Positions 17,756 through 26,311 of a stretch of 64,000 nucleotides of DNA are shown here, one piece after another. Both the position numbers and the translations under genes were made by a program. Under the pieces are notes generated by a model. That model made no database searches, was not told the origin of the DNA, and worked only from the letters and a program-made list of their open reading frames with translations. This DNA is from Marinoscillum sp040222955 (lineage in GTDB: Bacteria; Bacteroidota; Bacteroidia; Cytophagales; Cyclobacteriaceae). Numbering within the stretch: the stretch's first letter is position 1; each line of letters starts with the position of its first letter. The stretch covers positions 186,001 through 250,000 of the forward strand of contig NZ_JAVKCA010000022.1 in the NCBI RefSeq assembly GCF_040222955.1, given 5' to 3'.

Positions 17756-18421
17756 ATGTCAACAATACTTCAGGTAGAATCCCTCACCAAAACCTTTCAA
17801 AGTGGCCACCGCCAAATCAGAGTTCTGGACAACATCAATTTCACAATAGAAGAAGGCCAAAGCATGTCCATCGTAGGGCCTTCCGGCAGCGGGAAAACAA
17901 CCCTTTTGGGTCTGTGTGCGGGTTTAGATCGCGCTACTGAAGGTCGCATATTGATCAATCAGGTATTGCTGAACAAGCTTTCTGAAGACGAGCTGGCTCA
18001 GCTCAGAAATCAACAGGTTGGCTTTATTTTCCAAAACTTCCAGTTGATCCCCACCCTTACTGCCCTGGAAAATGTGATGGTGCCCCTGGAACTGAGAGGT
18101 GAAAAAAATATAGTCAGCGCCAGCAAAGACCTCCTAAACAGGGTCGGGCTCAGTGATCGGCTCGATCACTACCCTGGTCAGCTATCGGGTGGGGAGCAGC
18201 AGCGGGTGGCCATTGCCCGGGCTTTTTCTAACAGGCCCAAAATATTATTTGCCGATGAGCCTACCGGAAATCTGGACGAAGAAACGAGCCACTCCATAGA
18301 GTCGCTACTTTTCGAACTTAACCGAGAGCAGGGAACCACGCTGGTCATTGTGACTCACGATCAGGACCTGGCCCAAAAAACAGACACCATCATCAGGCTG
18401 AAGGGCGGAAAGTTGATCTGA
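17756..18421 (+). CDS. ABC transporter ATPase, YbbA/LolD type
   Basis: 221 residues. Walker A GPSGSGKTT at 41-49, signature SGGEQQ at 144-149, Walker B KILFADEPTG near 160-170 and the H-loop VTHDQD near 199 are all intact. It is followed by an 853-residue FtsX-type permease and preceded divergently by a TesA-like esterase, as in the E. coli tesA/ybbA/ybbP locus. By analogy it powers YbbP-like extraction of hydrophobic molecules from the membrane for the esterase; that coupling is inference. Confidence 0.9.
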   Translation: MSTILQVESLTKTFQSGHRQIRVLDNINFTIEEGQSMSIVGPSGSGKTTLLGLCAGLDRATEGRILINQVLLNKLSEDELAQLRNQQVGFIFQNFQLIPTLTALENVMVPLELRGEKNIVSASKDLLNRVGLSDRLDHYPGQLSGGEQQRVAIARAFSNRPKILFADEPTGNLDEETSHSIESLLFELNREQGTTLVIVTHDQDLAQKTDTIIRLKGGKLI

Positions 18422-18460
18422 TGATGAATACACTCAAAATGACTTCACCAACAGACATTC

Positions 18461-21022
18461 ATGGATCATAAAATAAACATTGACAGTACGAAGTATTCCA
18501 TGGTCTGGCCGCTGAAAATGGCCTGGCGCGACAGTCGCAAGAGTAAAGGTAAACTTTTGCTTTTCGTCCTGGCTATTTCTCTGGGCATAGCCGCGCTGGT
18601 GGGCATTACCTCATTCAGAGAAAACCTGCTGCAAGAAATCAACAACCAGGCGAAAACACTGATAGGAGCGGATATTGAGATCAAAGGCAGTGAGCCTCTG
18701 CCCGACAGTCTGCTGTTGGCACTCTATGAACTGGCCCCTGAAATGTCTCGTGAGGTATACTTCGCTTCTATGGTGTATTTCCCCAGCACGGATGGTACTC
18801 GCCTCGCACAGGTAAGGGCCTTAGCCGGAGAATATCCCTACTATGGAGAAATAGAAACCATCCCGGTGGAAGCCTCCAGAAAATTTCAGAAGGGGGAGTA
18901 CGCCCTGGTGGATGAAAAGCTCATGATCCAATACAATGTGGAAATCGGTGATTTTGTGAAGGTCGGTCAGCAGCAGTTTGAGATCATCGGCCGGCTGCAG
19001 AAGATTCCCGGCCAGACGGAAATCGGGGCTACAGCTGCACCCGTGGTATACATCCCTTACAACCACCTCGACCAGACAGACCTGCTTCAAAAAGGCAGTC
19101 GGGTAAACTACCTGCAATATTTCCAGTTTCACCCTGAGGTAGACACCACCGGCAAATGGTCCCAGCTGGTTTCACTGGTAGATAAAAAAGGTTTTCGGGT
19201 AGATGACATAGAGGAGCGAAAGGAAGAAACAGGCCGTGCATTCAAAGACCTATCCAATTTTCTGGAGTTGGTAGCCTTCACAGCCCTGCTGCTTGGCTGC
19301 ATAGGGGTGGCAAGCTCTATCTATGTGTATACCAAAGAAAAAACCGGCATTGTAGCCACACTTCGGTGCCTGGGCATGAAATCCGGTCAGGCCATTTCCA
19401 TTTTCCTGATTCAGGTGGGGTTCTTCGGGCTGATCGGCTCCATCATAGGGGCACTTTTAGGCGTGGGTATGCACTTATACTTGCCCGTGCTCGTCAAAGA
19501 TTTTATTCCTGTGGAGCTCACCCCGCAGCTTTCCTGGCTCTCGGTTCTGAGCGGCGTGGGTATTGGTGTGGTGGTCTCCATTCTATTTGCCTTGATCTCT
19601 CTGGTCTCCCTGCGCAAGGTGAGTCCCCTGCAGGCGATCCGGTCAGATGCTGAGCCCGCCCGTTTTCAGCTCGACTGGCTACAAATACTTGTTGGCTTCA
19701 GTATTCTGGCGTTTCTGATGGCACTCATCTATCTGCAAATAGGATCCCTGCAGGATGCGGCTATTTTTACTTTTGGTTTGCTCCTCACCATCATTATCCT
19801 CGGGCTCATAGGAAAAGGACTGGCTTTAGGCATCAAAAAACTGCTGCCCAATAGCATTCCTTATGTGTGGCGTCAAGGCCTTTCGAACCTCTATCGCCCA
19901 CATAACCAGACCTCATTGCTCATTACCACCCTGGGCCTGGGCACGGCCTTCATTGCTACCCTCCTCTTTATGCAAAGTTTGCTGGTAGACAGGGTTTCTA
20001 TCGCCGGAGCAGAAGATCGCCCAAATACAATTCTCTTTGATATCCAGACTCCCCAAAAAGATGAAGTGCGCCAGCTCACACTGGACTATGACCTGCCTGT
20101 GATGCAGGAAGTTCCCATAGTGACCATGCGCCTTGTAGAGCTCAATGGGATTTCGAAAAATGAAGCCGAGAGAGACACCACCATCACCACCCCTGACTGG
20201 GCCTACAACAGAGAGTATAGGGTGACTTATCGCGACAGTCTCATAGCGTCAGAAACCCTGAAAGAGGGTAAATGGATTGGAAAAGTAACGAACCCCGCAG
20301 ATAGCATTTTTGTATCGGTATCAAGTGGCTATGCAGAAAATCTGGAATTAAAAATCGGAGATGAGATGGTCTTCAATGTACAGGGCGCCTTGCTCAAAAC
20401 GTATGTGGGTAGTTTTCGCGAAGTAGACTGGCGCAGGGTACAGACCAATTTTCTGGTACTCTTCCCGGTGGGGGTCCTGGAGAAGGCTCCGCAGTTTCAC
20501 GTGCTCATCACGCGTATAGACAATAATCAGCTCTCGGCAAGGTACCAGCAAGCGGTAGTGAGGAGTTATCCCAATATCTCCATCATCGACCTGGAACTCA
20601 TCCTCAAAACGCTGGAGGAAATTTTAGGTAAAATCGCTTTTGTCATCCGCTTCATGGCTTTCTTTAGTATTGGCACGGGAGTGATCATGCTCATCAGCTC
20701 CATAGTACTCAGCAGGTTTCAGCGCATGCGCGAAAACGTACTTCTGAGAACCATTGGCGCTTCCAGCCGCAAGCTCTGGAAGATCATCTTTGCAGAGTAC
20801 TTCTTTCTTGGCGGACTCGGGGCGCTCTCAGGCATTCTGATTGCCGTGCTTACCACCACGCTTCTTGGCAAATTTGTGTTTGAATTCACCTTCATTCCCG
20901 ACTTCTCTCAAATGATCCTGATAGGACTCACCATTACAGTTTTAACCGTCGCTATTGGCCTTCTCAATAGCAGAGATGTGATCAGTCAAAGCCCGTTGGA
21001 GGTGTTAAGGAATGAAGGTTAG
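18461..21022 (+). CDS. YbbP-like large FtsX-family permease
   Basis: 853 residues. An N-terminal helix (residues about 30-50, GKLLLFVLAISLGIAALVGI) leads to a periplasmic domain and a first FtsX block of helices (about 270-400). A central pair of helices (about 410-460) follows, then a second periplasmic domain and a second FtsX block (about 730-845), ending SRDVISQSPLEVLRNEG. This duplicated plan is that of YbbP (E. coli about 800 residues). It works with the ATPase encoded 39 bases upstream. The start at 18461 is accepted because the first 20 residues are polar and precede the conserved KMAWRDSR motif. Confidence 0.9.
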   Translation: MDHKINIDSTKYSMVWPLKMAWRDSRKSKGKLLLFVLAISLGIAALVGITSFRENLLQEINNQAKTLIGADIEIKGSEPLPDSLLLALYELAPEMSREVYFASMVYFPSTDGTRLAQVRALAGEYPYYGEIETIPVEASRKFQKGEYALVDEKLMIQYNVEIGDFVKVGQQQFEIIGRLQKIPGQTEIGATAAPVVYIPYNHLDQTDLLQKGSRVNYLQYFQFHPEVDTTGKWSQLVSLVDKKGFRVDDIEERKEETGRAFKDLSNFLELVAFTALLLGCIGVASSIYVYTKEKTGIVATLRCLGMKSGQAISIFLIQVGFFGLIGSIIGALLGVGMHLYLPVLVKDFIPVELTPQLSWLSVLSGVGIGVVVSILFALISLVSLRKVSPLQAIRSDAEPARFQLDWLQILVGFSILAFLMALIYLQIGSLQDAAIFTFGLLLTIIILGLIGKGLALGIKKLLPNSIPYVWRQGLSNLYRPHNQTSLLITTLGLGTAFIATLLFMQSLLVDRVSIAGAEDRPNTILFDIQTPQKDEVRQLTLDYDLPVMQEVPIVTMRLVELNGISKNEAERDTTITTPDWAYNREYRVTYRDSLIASETLKEGKWIGKVTNPADSIFVSVSSGYAENLELKIGDEMVFNVQGALLKTYVGSFREVDWRRVQTNFLVLFPVGVLEKAPQFHVLITRIDNNQLSARYQQAVVRSYPNISIIDLELILKTLEEILGKIAFVIRFMAFFSIGTGVIMLISSIVLSRFQRMRENVLLRTIGASSRKLWKIIFAEYFFLGGLGALSGILIAVLTTTLLGKFVFEFTFIPDFSQMILIGLTITVLTVAIGLLNSRDVISQSPLEVLRNEG

Positions 21023-21038
21023 TGGGGGGTGAGAGGTT

Positions 21039-21311
21039 TTAATCCTGCCGGTACCAAACCCTGAGCAGCTGGTACCAGTGCGAGCTGGACTCACCACCGG
21101 TCCAAAGCTCCGTGTCCATACTCCCTTCTTCATCACTTTCATGAATGTTGGGCAGGACCACTGTTTCCACGTTCAGTACGTCAATGGTCGGATTTTCCTG
21201 AATCCAAAGGTTAGCTGCCTCCAGTACTTCCTGAAAACTCTGAATACGACCTGACTTGAACATGCCCCCTTTGCTTTTTTCAGGGACAAAATCTTTAGCT
21301 AATAATGGCAT
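21039..21311 (-). CDS. Conserved-looking small hypothetical protein, 90 aa
   Basis: A short soluble protein without signal peptide. It contains FVPEKSKGGMFKSGRIQSF, WIQENPTIDVLNVETVVLP and a C-terminal SSHWYQLLRVWYRQD. The IDVLNVETVVLPN...LRVWY pattern looks like a real folded domain rather than a chance ORF, but I do not recognise the family. It is convergent with the YbbP-like gene (16 bases apart) and divergent from the TPR lipoprotein gene. Confidence 0.6.
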   Translation of the reverse strand: MPLLAKDFVPEKSKGGMFKSGRIQSFQEVLEAANLWIQENPTIDVLNVETVVLPNIHESDEEGSMDTELWTGGESSSHWYQLLRVWYRQD

Positions 21312-21399
21312 TTTAGTACGGCTTTAGGTTAATAATCCTTACAAAATATTAAATTTTTTCCACATTAAACAGGACATTAATAAGTCTCAACATCTTTGG

Positions 21400-21429
21400 T
21401 TGGCATTATTTCTGGTATCCTTATCTTTA
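21400..21429 (+). promoter_or_regulatory. Promoter of the TPR lipoprotein gene
   Basis: TTG at 21400-21402, a 19-base spacer, then TATCTTTA at 21422-21429: seven of eight positions match TAnnTTTG. The box ends 19 bases ahead of the ATG at 21449, so the leader is short. Confidence 0.6.
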
Positions 21430-21448
21430 GTACCAAATCAGCGAACAT

Positions 21449-22585
21449 ATGAAGACTCTCTACAACCTTATTTGGTTTTCTTTCCTCATCCTCATGATCA
21501 GTGCCTGCTCCAGTGGCAAAAAAGCCCTTCAAAAGGGTGACTATGACAAAGCCGTGGCACAGGCGATACACCGCCTCCGTGGAAACGATGATCACAAGAA
21601 AGCAGCCTCTACCTTAGCCAAAGCCTATAAATATGCGGTGGAGTCTCACCTCAGTAATGTGGAGCGGGCAAAGCTTTCGATGGATCAGCTCAAATGGGAA
21701 CCCGTAGTGAGCAACTACCAGAGCATCAATTATCTGTATGATGAAATCCTACGATGCCCGGGCTGTAGAGAGGTGGTACCCAATCCTGTAAAATATGATG
21801 CTGAGTTAGCTACTGCCAAAAGAAACGCCGCAGAGGCACGTTATCAACTAGGAGTGGCCGCACTGGGCCAAAAACAAAACCGTCAAAAGGCCATTGAGGC
21901 CCACCAGCACTTCTCCAGTGTGCAGTATTTTGTGCCCAGGTATAAAGATGTGGAGGATAAACTACAGGAAGCTCTGTACCATGCCACACTCAAAGTGGTG
22001 GTAGAACCCATTCCTACCCCGGCTCGGATGTTCACCATTCGCCATGAGTTTTTTGTAAACAAAATCAATGAATATCTGCATAATAATGTCATCAGCGAGT
22101 ATGTCAGGTTTTACACCCCCGATGAGGCCCAGGCACAGCAATTGGAGTTTGTGGACCATATCATTCGCATGGAGTTTGATCAGTTTACCCTCGGAAATGT
22201 ATTCAGCAATAAAGTAACCCGTGAGGTGAGCAGAGACAGCGTACTCCTGAGCGAAGAGGGCAGGGCGCCCGTCTACGGCACTGTGAAAGCCACTGTAACG
22301 GTACATGAGAAGGCCATCACCGGAACAGGCCTTCTGGACTTCAAAGTGCTGGACAATGACCTCAACAAGGTGATCTCTCAAGAGAAATTTCCAAGTGAAT
22401 ACACATGGGCGGTACGCTGGGCCAGTTTCAATGGGGATGAGCGGGCACTCACAGATGAGGACAAGGCCTTAGTCAATAAGATAGAGCTGCCTATTCCCAA
22501 CCCACAGTGGATATTTGAAGAGTTCACTGCCCCTATCTACGATCAGGTAATCAACAAGATGAGGGTGTATTACCGCAATTTCTGA
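21449..22585 (+). CDS. TPR-containing lipoprotein
   Basis: 378 residues. The signal MKTLYNLIWFSFLILMISAC gives a lipidated Cys20. The region KALQKGDYDKAVAQAIHRL (about 25-45) and the helices to about 190 look like tetratricopeptide repeats. A CPGC pair lies near residue 110. The second half is beta-rich (VKATVTVHEKAITGTGLLDFKVLDND) and ends in an aromatic-rich segment. Probably a periplasmic or outer-membrane scaffold protein; no enzyme motif is visible. It has its own well-formed promoter and stands apart from its neighbours. Confidence 0.7.
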   Translation: MKTLYNLIWFSFLILMISACSSGKKALQKGDYDKAVAQAIHRLRGNDDHKKAASTLAKAYKYAVESHLSNVERAKLSMDQLKWEPVVSNYQSINYLYDEILRCPGCREVVPNPVKYDAELATAKRNAAEARYQLGVAALGQKQNRQKAIEAHQHFSSVQYFVPRYKDVEDKLQEALYHATLKVVVEPIPTPARMFTIRHEFFVNKINEYLHNNVISEYVRFYTPDEAQAQQLEFVDHIIRMEFDQFTLGNVFSNKVTREVSRDSVLLSEEGRAPVYGTVKATVTVHEKAITGTGLLDFKVLDNDLNKVISQEKFPSEYTWAVRWASFNGDERALTDEDKALVNKIELPIPNPQWIFEEFTAPIYDQVINKMRVYYRNF

Positions 22586-22667
22586 CCAATTACCGATCGT
22601 GTAATCCTAATGCCACTCAGGGATTTTTCAAGCTCTATTTGTTCTAAACCGGGTCTTTTGTTCTGAT

Positions 22668-22711
22668 TCTGGCATTTGGTTTGCCAGACCAATGCGGCCT
22701 TCACCTGAAGG
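22668..22711 (+). other. Two small hairpins in the leader of the lipocalin-like gene
   Basis: TCTGGCA/TGCCAGA (22668-22674 with 22682-22688) is followed by CCTTC-ACCT-GAAGG (22698-22711), directly ahead of the ATG at 22737. They may shape the mRNA leader; no known riboswitch pattern is seen. Confidence 0.35.
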
Positions 22712-22736
22712 TCAAAAACTCAAATTAATAGAACAA

Positions 22737-23255
22737 ATGAAAAAATGGTTTAACCTGGGAGCACTTCTGCTGATGGTCAGTGGATCGCTCGTGTTTACGT
22801 CCTGCAAGGACGATGATGATGACAATGAACCTGAATCTCCGCTGGTAGGAGTGTGGGCTTATGAGTCTGTGGACATTTCAATTACCGTTAACGAACTGGA
22901 CTTTATCGATTATATCATCGAAGCCTTCGACCTTACTCAAGCCGAAGCTGAAGAATTCGAAGAAGAGTTCATAGAAGAAATGAACGAGTTTGAAGGTATG
23001 AAATGGACTTTTACCAAAGATTCCAAGTTTACCGTGACCTCACCAGAGGGTAACGAAAGTGGCACCTGGAGCCTTAGCGCTGACAACAAAAAGTTGTCAT
23101 TGACTAGCGGTACAGAAACAGATGTGATCACTGTGAAGTCTCTAACATCCGGCAAAATGGAGCTATTCTATGCTGAGGAATACGAAGAGGACATGGATGA
23201 GGATGGTGAGGATGACGTATTTGCCATCTCTATGAACCTTAAACTGAAGAAATAA
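22737..23255 (+). CDS. Lipocalin-like acidic lipoprotein
   Basis: 172 residues from the ATG at 22737, chosen because MKKWFNLGALLLMVSGSLVFTSC is a full lipoprotein signal (Cys23); the reading from 22692 adds 15 polar residues in front. After the Cys comes KDDDDDNEPES and then LVGVWAYESVDI, the LxGxW opening typical of the Bacteroidota lipocalin-like lipoprotein families. A very acidic helix (AEAEEFEEEFIEEMNEFEG) is inserted after the first strand. Alternating strands (KWTFTKDSKFTVTS, GTWSLSADNKKLSLTSG) complete the barrel. Ligand unknown. A strong terminator follows. Confidence 0.7.
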   Translation: MKKWFNLGALLLMVSGSLVFTSCKDDDDDNEPESPLVGVWAYESVDISITVNELDFIDYIIEAFDLTQAEAEEFEEEFIEEMNEFEGMKWTFTKDSKFTVTSPEGNESGTWSLSADNKKLSLTSGTETDVITVKSLTSGKMELFYAEEYEEDMDEDGEDDVFAISMNLKLKK

Positions 23256-23280
23256 TATCCTTCTTCATCACATGCGAAAA

Positions 23281-23316
23281 AATCCTGCCCGATGTATCGG
23301 AGCAGGATTTTTTTTA
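23281..23316 (+). terminator. Intrinsic terminator after the lipocalin-like gene
   Basis: A long stem AATCCTGC-CCGA / TCGG-(A)-GCAGGATT with loop TGTA is followed by a run of T. It separates the plus-strand lipoprotein gene from convergent glnS. Confidence 0.85.
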
Positions 23317-23406
23317 TTTAAATCATATGAGGTGATCAAAAATGGGCGATTGATCTTCAAAAATGGACATTTGAATTCTATCCCTCGGTGGGCGGTGCCC
23401 CCCTTC

Positions 23407-25062
23407 TTACCAATTATCTCTCAGAGTGATCGTGCGATTGAAAACCAGTTGCTCTGCCGTACTGTCCTCATCCACCCTGAAATATCCTACACGCTCAAAC
23501 TGCACCAGGTCATCCACTTTAGCGTCCTTCAAAGAGCCTTCCAATACCACCTTATCATTGATCTCCAGTGAATTGGGATTGAGGTGGTTTTTAAAATCAT
23601 CCTCGATATCGTTCAGGTTCTCTGTGTGAAAGAGTCGGTCATAGAGCCTGATCTCTGCGTGCACCGCGTGCTTCACAGATACCCACCCCAATGTACCTTT
23701 TACCTTCTTCCCACTGGTGTCCTGTCCACTTCGGGTCTCAGGGTCGTATTCAGCATAGATGGTAGTGATCTCACCATCGGCATCTTTGTCAAAGCCGGTA
23801 CACTTGATGATGTAGCCATACTTCAGCCTCACCTCACGATCCGGGCCTAACCGATACCATTTCTTGGGACTTGGCGGATCTTCCATGAAGTCTGCCCGAT
23901 CTATGTATAATTCTCTGGTAAATAGCATCTCACGTGTTCCGGCCGCTTCATCTTCGGGGTTATTTACAGCGGTCATCACTTCTTCCTTCTCCTCCGGCCA
24001 GTTGGTAATTACCAGTTTTACCGGGTCCAGAATGCCAAAAACCCTGTTGCATCGTTTGTTGAGATCCTCACGCACGGCATGCTCCAGTAATGCCACATCC
24101 GTAATGCCATCTCTGCGAGCCACACCCACTTTTTTGATGAAGGTCTTCACAGCCTCAGGAGTAAATCCTCTTCTTCTGATGCCTGATATCGTGGGCATAC
24201 GTGGGTCGTCCCAGCCTGCCACATATTTTCCTTCTACCAGTTCCAGCAATTTTCTTTTGCTCACTACGGTATAGCTCAGGTTCAGCCTGGCGAATTCAGT
24301 TTGTTTGGAGGGAAAAATCTCCAATTCCTTAATCAGCCACTCATACAGTGGCCTGTGCACCTCAAACTCCAGCGTGCAAAGTGAGTGTGTCACCTGCTCA
24401 ATACTATCAGACTGGCCATGGGCAAAGTCGTAAGTCGGGTAGATGCACCAGTCATTGCCGGTGCGATGATGCTCCGTATGCCTGATCCTGTATAAAATAG
24501 GATCGCGCATGTGCATATTGGGAGAAGACATGTCTATTTTGGCACGAAGGACTTTCTCTCCATTCTGATACTTGCCATCCTTCATCTCTTCTAATAAGCG
24601 CAGGTTTTCTTCCGCACTTCTTTCACGAAAAGGACTGTGCTTTCCGGGAACTGTTGGCGTTCCTTTGATTTCGTTGAAGGCATCCTGGCTCAGATCATCT
24701 ACATAGGCACTCCCCTTTTTGATCAGGGCCTGAGCAAAGCCGTAGAGGGTGCCAAAGTAGTCAGAAGCATAATGCTCCCCATCCCACTCAAAACCCAGCC
24801 ATTTGATGTCTTTTTTGATAGAATCCACGTACTCCACATCTTCCTTTTCAGGATTGGTATCATCAAAACGCAGATTGCATTTTCCATTGAATTTTTCTGC
24901 CAGACCAAAGTTTAGACAAATGGATTTGGCATGACCAATGTGCAAATAACCGTTGGGCTCCGGAGGGAAACGCGTTTGAATCCCCTGGTGCTTGCCGCTA
25001 TTCAGATCATTCTCGATCAGTTGCTCAATGAAATTCAGTGATTCTCGCTTTACAGTTTCCAT
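23407..25062 (-). CDS. glnS: Glutaminyl-tRNA synthetase
   Basis: 551 residues, the normal size for bacterial GlnRS. The class I motifs are clear: PNGYLHIGHAK with HIGH at residues 41-44, and the KMSKS-equivalent VVSKRKL near 268-274. Between them LRFDDTNPEKED (about 64-75) and the downstream FDHG-like YDFAHGQSD (about 210-218) are typical of GlnRS rather than GluRS. The C-terminal half is the beta-barrel anticodon-binding domain. It charges tRNA-Gln directly in the cytosol. It is monocistronic or first of a minus-strand series; cdd lies 91 bases upstream. Confidence 0.95.
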   Translation of the reverse strand: METVKRESLNFIEQLIENDLNSGKHQGIQTRFPPEPNGYLHIGHAKSICLNFGLAEKFNGKCNLRFDDTNPEKEDVEYVDSIKKDIKWLGFEWDGEHYASDYFGTLYGFAQALIKKGSAYVDDLSQDAFNEIKGTPTVPGKHSPFRERSAEENLRLLEEMKDGKYQNGEKVLRAKIDMSSPNMHMRDPILYRIRHTEHHRTGNDWCIYPTYDFAHGQSDSIEQVTHSLCTLEFEVHRPLYEWLIKELEIFPSKQTEFARLNLSYTVVSKRKLLELVEGKYVAGWDDPRMPTISGIRRRGFTPEAVKTFIKKVGVARRDGITDVALLEHAVREDLNKRCNRVFGILDPVKLVITNWPEEKEEVMTAVNNPEDEAAGTREMLFTRELYIDRADFMEDPPSPKKWYRLGPDREVRLKYGYIIKCTGFDKDADGEITTIYAEYDPETRSGQDTSGKKVKGTLGWVSVKHAVHAEIRLYDRLFHTENLNDIEDDFKNHLNPNSLEINDKVVLEGSLKDAKVDDLVQFERVGYFRVDEDSTAEQLVFNRTITLRDNW

Positions 25063-25153
25063 ATAATTGAAAAATTTGACGCAAATTAAATAGAAACGAC
25101 AAAGAAAAGAGCGTGTTTTGGAAGAGTAACCAAAAAGTCTCCGTCATCGGGTA

Positions 25154-25627
25154 TTAACCCAGCGTTTCTGACCCGAATGAAAAGGGTAGAAGCTGTCTTG
25201 TATCAGCCAAAAGGATAAAATGAGCCGTTCGATCTGCCATGATCACCCTCATGCCTTCCTCCTGCTGACCTGCATACTCCAGCATCACCTGACGACAGTT
25301 GCCACAAGAAAAGGCATCAGCCATCTCTCCCTGTGCGTTTCTGGCCACCACTGTGATCGCTTGTATCGGTTGCTTCGACCGGGACTTGGCAGCAAAAAGG
25401 GCTACTCGCTCGGCACAAAGCCCGGAAGGATAGGCAGCATTCTCCTGGTTGTTACCGGTCACTACGCTACCATCGGCCAGCAATACCGCACTACCCACCT
25501 GAAAGCGGGAGTAGGGTGCATGTGCCCCATCCAGGGCCTGCATGGCGGCATCTATCAGTTGCTGATCAGCGGGGGTAAGCTCATCATAGGTAAGTCTCTG
25601 GTACTCGAATGTAAAAGATTGATTCAT
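25154..25627 (-). CDS. cdd: Cytidine deaminase
   Basis: 157 residues, the short tetrameric type. It deaminates cytidine and deoxycytidine to uridine forms in pyrimidine salvage. Zinc ligands are visible as Cys71 (in CAER, with catalytic Glu73) and Cys108/Cys111 (in SCGNCRQ). The substrate-binding HAPYSRFQVG (36-45) and GNNQENAAYPSG (58-69) stretches are intact. It lies 60 bases downstream of the rhomboid-protease gene on the same strand. Confidence 0.93.
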   Translation of the reverse strand: MNQSFTFEYQRLTYDELTPADQQLIDAAMQALDGAHAPYSRFQVGSAVLLADGSVVTGNNQENAAYPSGLCAERVALFAAKSRSKQPIQAITVVARNAQGEMADAFSCGNCRQVMLEYAGQQEEGMRVIMADRTAHFILLADTRQLLPFSFGSETLG

Positions 25628-25687
25628 CGGCTTTTCATTTTTGGGAAAGTAATAACGCCCGCGCAGGCCGAGGGGTTTGTTGTTTGG

Positions 25688-26311
25688 CTAAAAAATACGG
25701 TAGCTCTTGATCTGTTCTATAAAGCCAATAGCAGATTGTGGGTATACAATAATCCCAAAAACCGCCCCATATATGGCTCCATACAGGTGCGCCTCGTGAT
25801 TGATATTATCACTCATATTCCGTCCCTGATAGTAAGAATAGACTACATATATAATCCCCAGAATGAATCCCGGGAGACAAAAAATGCCATAAAGGCAGAT
25901 ATCATTCAAGGGGAAATAAAGGATGCTGGCAAAAACCATTGCCGAGACTGCTCCGGAAGCACCCAGACTATTATAATGAATGTCATTTTTTCTTTTGAAA
26001 GCTACGGGCAGGTCCGAAACCACTATGGCGGACAAGTAAAACAGCACAAAAACAAGGGTACTGCTGCCTCCAAGCACCTGGCCAAAAACCTGCTCTACTA
26101 CCCTTCCAAAAAAATAAAAAGTAAACATATTGAACCCAAGGTGGATATAACTCCCATGAATAAACCCGGAAGCGATCAACCTCCAGTATTCCTTTCTATG
26201 GAATACCAGATAAGGATTCATGAGCGACTTTTGGAAGACTTCTGCTTTGTTGAAAGCCGCCAGACTAACCAGCACTGTCACTATAATAATAAGGGTGGTA
26301 AGTGAAATCAT
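25688..26311 (-). CDS. Rhomboid-family intramembrane serine protease
   Basis: 207 residues, six membrane helices. The catalytic Ser119 lies in the GASG motif, and His175 in HEAHLYGAIYGA is the partner. HLGFNM (57-62) supplies the conserved His and Asn of the oxyanion region. The enzyme cleaves membrane-spanning substrates in the inner membrane; targets are unknown. Its start codon abuts the polyprenyl synthase stop (26311 and 26312), suggesting co-transcription. Confidence 0.9.
   Translation of the reverse strand: MISLTTLIIIVTVLVSLAAFNKAEVFQKSLMNPYLVFHRKEYWRLIASGFIHGSYIHLGFNMFTFYFFGRVVEQVFGQVLGGSSTLVFVLFYLSAIVVSDLPVAFKRKNDIHYNSLGASGAVSAMVFASILYFPLNDICLYGIFCLPGFILGIIYVVYSYYQGRNMSDNINHEAHLYGAIYGAVFGIIVYPQSAIGFIEQIKSYRIF

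Noticed and set aside
25665..25690. A third copy of the hairpin repeat near the rhomboid gene (GCCGAGGGGTTTG)
   Set aside because: Only 13 bases match; the closing CCCTCGGC arm and the loop sequence are absent.
25220..26305. A 361-codon plus-strand ORF opposite cdd and the rhomboid gene
   Set aside because: Both minus-strand genes have complete catalytic motifs; the plus reading has no signal, domain or plausible start and is an antisense shadow.
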